This document shows, piece by piece, positions 1-5,382 of a DNA stretch of 8,540 nucleotides (position 1 is the stretch's first letter; every line of letters starts with the position of its first letter). The notes beneath the pieces are model-generated. The model was not told where the DNA came from and searched no databases. It was given only the letters and a program-made list of their open reading frames with translations. Position numbers and translations under genes: made by a program. This stretch comes from an uncultured Roseburia sp. (GTDB taxonomy: Bacteria; Bacillota; Clostridia; Lachnospirales; Lachnospiraceae): NCBI GenBank assembly GCA_946055175.1, contig CAMGET010000037.1, forward strand, positions 1-8,540. Reading direction: 5' to 3'.

Positions 1-4
1 TAAC

Positions 5-1312
5 ATGAAATCGTATCAAGAAATGACAATGGAAGAACTCTTAGACGAAAAAGCCATTTTGAAAGAAGAGTACAAAAAATATCAGGCAAAGGATTTACAT
101 CGGGATATGTCCAGAGGAAAGCCATGCAAGGAGCAGCTTGATTTATCCATGGGAATGATGGATGTGTTAGGCTCTGACGCAGACCTTACCTGTGATGACG
201 GTACCGACTGCCGTAACTATGGCGTTTTAGACGGAATTCAGGAAGCAAAGGAATTATTAGGGGATATGATAGAGGTCAACCCGGATAATATTATTATTTA
301 CGGTAATTCCAGCTTAAACGTGATGTATGATACCATTTCCCGTTCCATGACACACGGCGTCATGGGAAATACTCCATGGTGTAAATTAGATAAAGTAAAA
401 TTCTTATGCCCGGTGCCGGGTTATGACAGACACTTTGCCATTACCGAGTACTTCGGAATCGAGATGATTAACGTACCAATGCTTCCGACCGGTCCTGATA
501 TGGATATGGTAGAAAAGCTGGTAAGCTCTGACGAGACAATCAAGGGAATCTGGTGCGTGCCGAAATATTCCAATCCACAGGGTATTACCTATTCTGATGA
601 GACGGTCCGCCGTTTTGCCAGATTAAAACCGGCAGCAAAGGACTTCCGTATTTATTGGGATAACGCATACTGTGTACATCATTTATATGATATTAATCAG
701 GACCATCTGATTGAAATCTTAAAAGAGTGTAAGAGAGCCGGAAATCCGGATATGGTTTATAAATTCTGCTCCACCAGCAAGATTTCCTTCCCGGGCTCCG
801 GTGTGGCAGCCATTGCAACCTCTGCCAACAACTTAGAGGATATCAAAAAGCAGCTAAAGAACCAGACCATCGGCTATGATAAAGTAAATCAGCTTCGTCA
901 TGTGCGTTACTTTAAGGATATTCATGGTATCACAGAGCACATGAGAAAGCATGCAGAAATTTTACGCCCGAAGTTTGAAATGATTACAGATACCTTTGAG
1001 CGCGAACTTTCCGGTCTTGGTGTAGGCAGCTGGTATACACCAAAGGGTGGCTATTTTATCGCATACGAGACTCTGGAAGGCTGTGCAAAGGATGTGGTAG
1101 CAAGAATGCAGAAAGCCGGGGTAACTATGACACCTGCAGGTGCACCATTCCCTTACGGAAAGGACCCGAAGGATACCGTCATTCGTATTGCACCGTCTTA
1201 TCCAAGTGTCGAGAATTTAAAGACGGCTACCGAGATTTTTGTCACCTGTGTGAAGCTGGCAAGTATCAAGAAACTGATTGCAGAGATGGAAGCAGGAAAT
1301 GCTGCAGAATAG
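5..1312 (+). CDS. PLP-dependent aminotransferase, Asp_aminotransf (class I/II fold) family
   Basis: Complete 435-residue protein with the layout of fold-type I aminotransferases, closest by eye to the group called Asp_aminotransf or class Ic (Pfam PF12897), whose studied members are aspartate aminotransferases. Visible active-site residues: N190 in a YSNPQG motif, D219 (expected to pair with the PLP pyridine nitrogen) and Y222 in YWDNAY, the Schiff-base lysine K259 in STSKIS, and R394 in IRIAPSYP, the expected substrate alpha-carboxylate ligand. The N-terminal part carries the SRGKP and LDLSMGM motifs typical of this group. The enzyme should be cytosolic and transfer an amino group between an amino acid and a 2-oxo acid; aspartate/2-oxoglutarate is the family-based guess, but the sequence alone does not fix the substrate. 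The start is the first ATG; its ribosome binding site lies outside the window. It ends at TAG before a strong terminator, so it is the last gene of its transcript. Confidence 0.93.
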   Translation: MKSYQEMTMEELLDEKAILKEEYKKYQAKDLHRDMSRGKPCKEQLDLSMGMMDVLGSDADLTCDDGTDCRNYGVLDGIQEAKELLGDMIEVNPDNIIIYGNSSLNVMYDTISRSMTHGVMGNTPWCKLDKVKFLCPVPGYDRHFAITEYFGIEMINVPMLPTGPDMDMVEKLVSSDETIKGIWCVPKYSNPQGITYSDETVRRFARLKPAAKDFRIYWDNAYCVHHLYDINQDHLIEILKECKRAGNPDMVYKFCSTSKISFPGSGVAAIATSANNLEDIKKQLKNQTIGYDKVNQLRHVRYFKDIHGITEHMRKHAEILRPKFEMITDTFERELSGLGVGSWYTPKGGYFIAYETLEGCAKDVVARMQKAGVTMTPAGAPFPYGKDPKDTVIRIAPSYPSVENLKTATEIFVTCVKLASIKKLIAEMEAGNAAE

Positions 1313-1383
1313 AATTAGTTTTTAAAGTGAATTTAGAAAAATAAAAGTATAAGAAATAGATATTTAGTACAGGTTAATAGGAT

Positions 1384-1433
1384 AAAAAAGCCACTATACC
1401 AAAGAGTACAACTTAGGTATAGTGGCTTTTTTT
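1384..1433. terminator. Bidirectional rho-independent terminator between convergent genes
   Basis: GCCACTATACC (1390-1400) pairs perfectly with GGTATAGTGGC (1416-1426). The 15-base loop can form three more pairs (AAG 1402-1404 with CTT 1412-1414). Seven Ts follow on the plus strand (1427-1433) and six Ts follow on the minus strand (complement of 1384-1389), so one hairpin can end both the aminotransferase transcript and the minus-strand gene at 1440-2042. The minus-strand stop codon is only a few bases away. Confidence 0.9.
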
Positions 1434-1439
1434 ATAATA

Positions 1440-2042
1440 TTAACTTTCCGCTTCAGCGGCTTCTTTTTTCCATGCATCGAATTTTTCCAGAACCGCATCA
1501 TAGGTCTTCTGGGAAATCTCCGGTAATTCGCCGCCCCAGGCTTCTTCTGCCTGTTTGTATCCCTTTTTAAAAGCTTCTAACATTTCGTCTGCTTTGTCCG
1601 GATCATAGGAAGCCAATGCCTTGGCGAAATCTAAGATACGGTCAGAGGTCTGTTCCACACCCCAGTAACCGTCCTCTGCGATATCGGCCTGCGCCTGCGC
1701 TTTTACATCGGCAGAAACGGTAAAATCACCCTTTGCAAGGAACTGCCACATGTCATTTGCGTTTGCAATGGTGACACCCTGTTTGGTCATCATTTGCTCA
1801 ACGAGGCTTCTTAGCTGTGCGGTTCTTGCCTCGGCATCAGCCTTTAATTTAGCGATAATGGCCTTGTTGTCCTTTGCAGAAGCAACGCTTTTGCTTTCTT
1901 TGCTTTTCTCATAGACAACCCCGAGGTCTTCCGCTTTCGAAGCAGTTTTGTCTGTCTTTGCTTCCTGTTCTTTTTTTACAGTAGCGGTTGTAGCTGCTGC
2001 AGAAGCTGTACTAGTTACGTTACTAATTGCGTTCATATCCAT
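1440..2042 (-). CDS. Conserved hypothetical protein, cysteine-free, with a candidate SigD promoter
   Basis: About 200 residues, function not recognised. The N-terminal 45 or so residues are rich in Ser, Thr, Ala and Lys, have no hydrophobic signal peptide and look disordered. The rest is predicted to be largely helical and includes a motif rich in aromatic and acidic residues (YWGVEQTSDRILDFAKAL) and a C-terminal segment with ELPEISQKTYDAVLEKFDAW. There are no cysteines and no membrane segments. I place the start at the ATG at 2042 because AGAAAGGCAGG lies 7 bases upstream of it; the frame stays open to a GTG at 2081, but that codon has a poor Shine-Dalgarno sequence. The gene stands alone between a bidirectional terminator and a divergent promoter region. 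A sigma-28-type promoter in front suggests, by inference only, a motility-linked or flagellar-secreted protein. A cytosolic protein of another process is equally allowed by the residues. Confidence 0.8.
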   Translation of the reverse strand: MDMNAISNVTSTASAAATTATVKKEQEAKTDKTASKAEDLGVVYEKSKESKSVASAKDNKAIIAKLKADAEARTAQLRSLVEQMMTKQGVTIANANDMWQFLAKGDFTVSADVKAQAQADIAEDGYWGVEQTSDRILDFAKALASYDPDKADEMLEAFKKGYKQAEEAWGGELPEISQKTYDAVLEKFDAWKKEAAEAES

Positions 2043-2049
2043 ATGAGTA

Positions 2050-2060
2050 CCTGCCTTTCT
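2050..2060 (-). promoter_or_regulatory. Ribosome binding site deciding the start of the minus-strand gene
   Basis: Read on the minus strand, AGAAAGGCAGG lies 7 bases before the ATG at 2042. The alternative GTG at 2081 has only a weak AGAAAG upstream, so the shorter protein is preferred. Confidence 0.55.
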
Positions 2061-2105
2061 GTACCAATCCATTGGTTTCACAATTAAAATTGCTTTCTAT
2101 CCTAT

Positions 2106-2133
2106 ATATCGGAAGATATTTGAAATTACTTTA
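2106..2133 (-). promoter_or_regulatory. Candidate sigma-28 (SigD/FliA) promoter
   Basis: On the minus strand the spacer reads TAAA (2133-2130), 16 bases, then TCCGATAT (2113-2106). The known Firmicute/enteric sigma-28 consensus is TAAA, about 15 bases, then GCCGATAT/A, so both boxes match except the first base of the -10 box. It points at the unknown gene starting at 2042 and predicts a transcript start near 2099. The match is seen directly; use by SigD is inferred. Confidence 0.6.
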
Positions 2134-2147
2134 GCAGGAAAAGGTTA

Positions 2148-2176
2148 TTGACCTTTTGGCTTTATCATGCTAGCAT
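2148..2176 (+). promoter_or_regulatory. Candidate sigma-A promoter of the ispE-gntR unit
   Basis: TTGACC (2148-2153) is followed after 17 bases by TAGCAT (2171-2176), with a TG one base before the -10 box (extended -10). The -10 box is only a fair match, and TATATT at 2176-2181 is an alternative with a worse spacing. The predicted transcript start, near 2183, falls inside a palindrome that could be an operator. The site lies back to back with the SigD-like promoter of the minus-strand gene, the two -35 boxes being about 14 bases apart. Confidence 0.5.
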
Positions 2177-2193
2177 ATATTGTATACAAAATA
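2176..2193. promoter_or_regulatory. 18-bp palindrome, candidate GntR/FCD operator
   Basis: TTGTATACAA (2180-2189) is a perfect 10-bp palindrome, extended by TAT at 2176-2178 and ATA at 2191-2193 around one mismatched pair. Operators of the FadR/FCD branch of GntR regulators usually follow the pattern TnGT-n-ACnA, which this fits. It overlaps the predicted transcription start of ispE, and a GntR/FCD regulator is encoded by the second gene of the same unit, so negative autoregulation is a natural inference. Confidence 0.5.
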
Positions 2194-2208
2194 CATGCAA
2201 AACAATTT

Positions 2209-2212
2209 GGAG
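2209..2212 (+). promoter_or_regulatory. ispE: Ribosome binding site deciding the ispE start
   Basis: GGAG lies 5 bases before the ATG at 2218. An in-frame ATG at 2167 would add 17 residues unlike any IspE N-terminus, would lie inside the promoter and has no Shine-Dalgarno sequence, so 2218 is preferred. Confidence 0.8.
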
Positions 2213-2217
2213 TGCAC

Positions 2218-3093
2218 ATGAAGGATATATCAGTAAAGGCATTGGCAAAAATTAATCTGGGGCTGGATGTAATCAGAAGGCGCGAGGACGGGTATCACGA
2301 GGTATGTATGGTGATGCAGACGATTCATTTGTTTGACCGTTTGGAGATTGCAAAAAATACCTCCGGACAGATTACAATGGAGACCAATTTAGCTTTTTTG
2401 CCAACCAATGAGAATAATTTAGTCTACAAAGCGGCAAAGCTATTATGTGATGAATTCGGTATCAAGGATGGTATTCATGTGAACCTGCAAAAGCGTATTC
2501 CGGTGGCTGCAGGCATGGCAGGCGGCAGTACCGATGCAGCAGCCGTGTTATATGGTATGAATAAAATTTTTGATTTGGGACTGACCACGGAACAGCTCAA
2601 GGAGCGGGGCGTAAAAATCGGAGCCGACGTGCCGTACTGCATTATGCGTGGAACGGCTTTGGCAGAAGGAATCGGAGAAAAACTGACTGCACTCCCACCG
2701 ATGGTAAAGTGCCCGGTATTGATTGCAAAACCGGCGATTAATGTATCCACCAAGTTTGTATATGAGAATTTGAAACTGAATGATACCACGGTGCATCCGG
2801 ACATGCAAAAGTTGATTGCCGATATAAAGGAAAAGGATTTGTACAAAATCGCAGCGGATATGGGAAATGTGCTGGAAACAGTGACGATTCCGGCTTATCC
2901 GGTGATTGCGGATATCAAGGAGCACATGAGAAATCACGGTGCAGTAGGAGCCATGATGAGCGGAAGCGGTCCGACGGTATTTGGCCTTTTCGATGATGAG
3001 AAGACTGCAGAGGCAGCCTATGAGGCTATGAAAGCATCCGGTTTGGCAAAGCAGGTTTATCTGACCAGTATTTATAATAATGTAAGAGGTTAA
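2218..3093 (+). CDS. ispE: 4-diphosphocytidyl-2-C-methyl-D-erythritol kinase (IspE)
   Basis: 291-residue cytosolic GHMP-family kinase, the usual length for IspE. It phosphorylates the 2-hydroxyl of CDP-methylerythritol with ATP, the fourth step of the MEP pathway to isopentenyl and dimethylallyl diphosphate. Diagnostic features: N-terminal KALAKINLGL with K11, the GYHE motif that follows it, the glycine-rich ATP loop PVAAGMAGGSTDAAA (residues 95-109), the catalytic aspartate D137 in GADVPYC, and the third GHMP motif MMSGSGPTVFG (246-256). The start at 2218 is set by its GGAG site and by the family N-terminus. It is followed after 17 bases by a GntR regulator, almost certainly in the same transcript. 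The upstream spacer holds a sigma-A-like promoter with a palindrome over the predicted start. A long open frame on the opposite strand is a shadow. Confidence 0.96.
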   Translation: MKDISVKALAKINLGLDVIRRREDGYHEVCMVMQTIHLFDRLEIAKNTSGQITMETNLAFLPTNENNLVYKAAKLLCDEFGIKDGIHVNLQKRIPVAAGMAGGSTDAAAVLYGMNKIFDLGLTTEQLKERGVKIGADVPYCIMRGTALAEGIGEKLTALPPMVKCPVLIAKPAINVSTKFVYENLKLNDTTVHPDMQKLIADIKEKDLYKIAADMGNVLETVTIPAYPVIADIKEHMRNHGAVGAMMSGSGPTVFGLFDDEKTAEAAYEAMKASGLAKQVYLTSIYNNVRG

Positions 3094-3110
3094 GAAAAGG
3101 GAGAAACGAT

Positions 3111-3785
3111 ATGACAGATCATTTAACACTAAATATGGATGCCTATCTGCCACTTCGAGATGTTGTATTTCATACGTTAAGAGAAGCAATCTTAAAAGGG
3201 GACTTAAAGCCGGGCGAGCGTTTAATGGAATTACAGTTGGCAGCAAAACTAGGCGTCAGTCGTACACCGATTCGCGAAGCCATTCGTATGTTAGAGCAGG
3301 AAGGGCTGGCGGTAACCATTCCTAGAAAAGGCGCGGAGGTTGCCAAAATGACGGAGAAGGACATGCAGGATGTGTTGCAGGTAAGAGAGGCTTTAGATGA
3401 GCTTGCTGCCAATATTGCCTGCGAGCGCATTACTCAGGAAGAACTGGACGAATTAGTAACTGCCATGCATGAGTTTGAGACCTCTACCCGCACGAAGGAT
3501 TTAAAACGAATTGCAGAAACAGATGTGAAATTTCACGATGTCATTTACCGTGCAACGGACAATCCAAAGCTTGTGAATATGGTAGGAAACTTAAGGGAGC
3601 AGATGTATCGCTATCGTGTGGAGTATTTAAAGGATGAAAAAAATTACCCGACTCTGTTAAAGGAACATAAGGAAATAGTAGAGGGATTTCGGTCAAAAAA
3701 TAAGGGAATGATTGCAGAAGCAATGCGTACACATGTGGCAAACCAGGCAGCAGCTGTTCAGGTAATGATAAAGGAACAGGAATAA
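3111..3785 (+). CDS. GntR-family transcriptional regulator, FCD (FadR) subfamily
   Basis: 224 residues. The N-terminal winged helix-turn-helix spans about residues 13-80, with the recognition segment AAKLGVSRTPIREAIRMLEQ (44-63) and the PRKGAEV wing. The C-terminal helical FCD effector domain covers about 85-215 and keeps the full metal set of the family: D138 and H142 (D-x3-H), H186 and H208. These normally hold Zn or another divalent ion beside a carboxylate effector; the effector here cannot be told from sequence. AGGGAG lies 8 bases before the ATG, and the gene starts 17 bases after ispE, so the two are probably co-transcribed. The likely target is the TTGTATACAA palindrome upstream of ispE. 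A hairpin terminator follows. Whether it senses a metabolite linked to isoprenoid synthesis is speculation. Confidence 0.92.
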   Translation: MTDHLTLNMDAYLPLRDVVFHTLREAILKGDLKPGERLMELQLAAKLGVSRTPIREAIRMLEQEGLAVTIPRKGAEVAKMTEKDMQDVLQVREALDELAANIACERITQEELDELVTAMHEFETSTRTKDLKRIAETDVKFHDVIYRATDNPKLVNMVGNLREQMYRYRVEYLKDEKNYPTLLKEHKEIVEGFRSKNKGMIAEAMRTHVANQAAAVQVMIKEQE

Positions 3786-3809
3786 ATTTCATAGCATGCA
3801 TGCATAATA
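3780..3809 (+). promoter_or_regulatory. Candidate sigma-G (late forespore) promoter for the germinant receptor genes
   Basis: GAATA (3780-3784), 18 bases, then CATAATA (3803-3809). The Bacillus sigma-G consensus is GHATR, about 18 bases, CATnHTA, so every defined position and the spacing agree. The -35 box overlaps the gntR stop codon. Germinant receptor operons are classically sigma-G dependent, which fits the gene that follows. The predicted start, near 3816, lies inside the gntR terminator stem. Confidence 0.6.
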
Positions 3810-3812
3810 AAG

Positions 3813-3841
3813 AAGGATAGGTGTAAACCTATCCTTTTTCT
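3813..3841 (+). terminator. Rho-independent terminator after gntR
   Basis: AAGGATAGGT (3813-3822) pairs perfectly with ACCTATCCTT (3827-3836) around a GTAA tetraloop and runs into a T-rich tract (TTTCTT). This should end the ispE-gntR transcript. A transcript begun at the candidate sigma-G promoter would lack the first bases of the stem and would meet the hairpin too early for it to work well. Confidence 0.9.
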
Positions 3842-3878
3842 TATGCGTGTAAATATGGCACGCGGGTACTTAACAGAT

Positions 3879-3884
3879 GGGAGG
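3879..3884 (+). promoter_or_regulatory. Ribosome binding site deciding the GerA-type gene start
   Basis: GGGAGG lies 9 bases before the ATG at 3894. The open frame extends up to an ATG at 3843, but that codon sits directly in the tail of the terminator with no Shine-Dalgarno sequence, so the start at 3894 is preferred. Confidence 0.75.
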
Positions 3885-3893
3885 CGTGTCAGA

Positions 3894-5381
3894 ATGGAAG
3901 AAAAACAGATTTCATCGTTGATAGATAAAAATATTGCCGTTATGGAGGAAATCTACAAGGACTGTGCGGATATTAAGAAAAAGCAGATGATGCTGGGGAA
4001 AAATAAGGATGTAAAAGCATATCTGGTTTACATTGAAGTGACGGTAGATATGGGAACTTCGTCATTAGGGGAAACACTGAAATTTTTGAATACAAAAAGC
4101 AAAGAGGAGATACAGGAGGTCCTTGAAAAAAATGCACTTGGAATTTCCGATGCCACTTTTCTCAAAGAAATCGAAGAAGCGGCAGATGGCGTGCTTACCG
4201 GAGATGCGGTCCTCTTTATAGATGGATTTTGTGAGGCAGTAAAAATTCCGGATGACGGATATCCTTCCATGGGAATTTTTGAAGCCGATTCCGAAAAGGT
4301 TGTCAGAGGCTCCAATGAGGGGTTGTGCGATTCCATAAAGCAGAATGCAGCCCTGATTCGGAAACGAATCCGCTCGCCAAAGGTGAAGGTTCGTGAGATG
4401 CAAGCCGGAAAAAAATCAAAGACGAATGTTTATATCATGTACATGGAGGGACTTGTGAAACCGGAGCTGATTGAGGAAATCGAAAGACGGCTGAACCGAT
4501 TTGAAATAGATGGGGTGTTAGACAGTGGTATTTTGGAACAACTCTCAGAGGAAAAATGGTATTCGCCTTTTCCACAGTTTCAGCCCACGGAGCGGGCAGA
4601 CCGGGCAGCAATGTCACTATTGGAGGGGAGAGCAGTGGTTTTGTCAGATAACTCGCCGGTAGGACTGATTCTGCCAACGGACTATAATTCGTTTATAAAA
4701 ACCAGTGATGATTATTATAATCGCTGGGAAATCGCGAGCTTTGAAAGGCTGATACGGTATGTGTCTTCCTTTTTTGCACTGACGCTTCCGGCTTTTTATC
4801 TTGCAATCACGAATTTTCATACGCAGATACTTCCTACCTCTTTATTGTTGTCCTTTGCGAATGCAAGAGAGGGTGTCCCTTTTCCGGCAGTACTGGAGGT
4901 ACTTTTGATGGAGCTTTCCTTTGAACTGCTAAGAGAAGCGGGAGTACGTCTGCCCGGGGCAATGGGAAATACGATTGGAATTGTAGGAGGACTGATTATC
5001 GGGCAGGCAGCCGTCGATGCCAATCTGGTAAGCCCCATTGTGGTGATTGTCATATCCTTTACGGCATTGTGTTCCTTTGCGATACCCAACGAAGAGTTTG
5101 CCACGGCTTTCAGATTACTGAAATTTGTACTGATTGGACTTAGTGCATGGCTAGGGTACTTTGGATTATTAACAGGACTGCTTGGAATTTTAATTCATTT
5201 ATCACGCTTAAGAAGCTTTGGGATTCCGTATCTGACCCCGTTTGTTGGAGCGGATTTGAATGATTACCAGGATGAAAGGGATATTCTGTGGCGTTTGCCA
5301 CTGCGCTTCCTAAAAAAGAGGCCGATTTATGCAAATGAAAAGGATAAAACAAAGCTGAAATTTAAGGCAAGGGGGAACTGA
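3894..5381 (+). CDS. Spore germination protein, GerA family A subunit
   Basis: 495 residues, the normal length for GerAA-type subunits of nutrient germinant receptors, which sit in the inner membrane of the spore and help start germination when nutrients bind. Residues 1-285 form the soluble cytoplasmic region and end in the family signature PTERADRAAMSLLEGR (231-246) and SDNSP. The membrane region follows, with hydrophobic segments at about 288-306, 360-377, 380-398 and 407-437, and the hallmark stretch ELLREAGVRLPGAMGNTIG (344-362). GIPYLTPF (443-450) and a basic C-terminal tail close the protein. The next gene starts one base after the stop, so the two are translationally coupled. A consensus-fitting sigma-G promoter lies upstream. 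It cannot be matched to one named receptor (GerA, GerB, GerK), so no symbol is given. Confidence 0.94.
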   Translation: MEEKQISSLIDKNIAVMEEIYKDCADIKKKQMMLGKNKDVKAYLVYIEVTVDMGTSSLGETLKFLNTKSKEEIQEVLEKNALGISDATFLKEIEEAADGVLTGDAVLFIDGFCEAVKIPDDGYPSMGIFEADSEKVVRGSNEGLCDSIKQNAALIRKRIRSPKVKVREMQAGKKSKTNVYIMYMEGLVKPELIEEIERRLNRFEIDGVLDSGILEQLSEEKWYSPFPQFQPTERADRAAMSLLEGRAVVLSDNSPVGLILPTDYNSFIKTSDDYYNRWEIASFERLIRYVSSFFALTLPAFYLAITNFHTQILPTSLLLSFANAREGVPFPAVLEVLLMELSFELLREAGVRLPGAMGNTIGIVGGLIIGQAAVDANLVSPIVVIVISFTALCSFAIPNEEFATAFRLLKFVLIGLSAWLGYFGLLTGLLGILIHLSRLRSFGIPYLTPFVGADLNDYQDERDILWRLPLRFLKKRPIYANEKDKTKLKFKARGN

Positions 5382-5382
5382 C

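Noticed and set aside
1313..1383. A/T-rich stretch after the aminotransferase as a promoter or small RNA
   Set aside because: No paired -35/-10 boxes at a fitting distance and no structure apart from the terminator that follows.
2548..3246. Long minus-strand open frame (232 codons) opposite ispE and the start of gntR
   Set aside because: It lies opposite two clearly identified genes, has no recognisable motif and no ribosome binding site; it is an antisense shadow of ispE codon bias.
3794..3805. GCATGCATGCAT alternating palindrome after gntR
   Set aside because: Short simple repeat with no second copy; part of it is better explained as the -10 region of the sigma-G candidate.
3845..3863. 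GCGTG ... CACGC inverted repeat in the GerA-type gene leader
   Set aside because: Only five pairs around a 9-base loop; expected by chance and not at a position that clearly affects the ribosome binding site.
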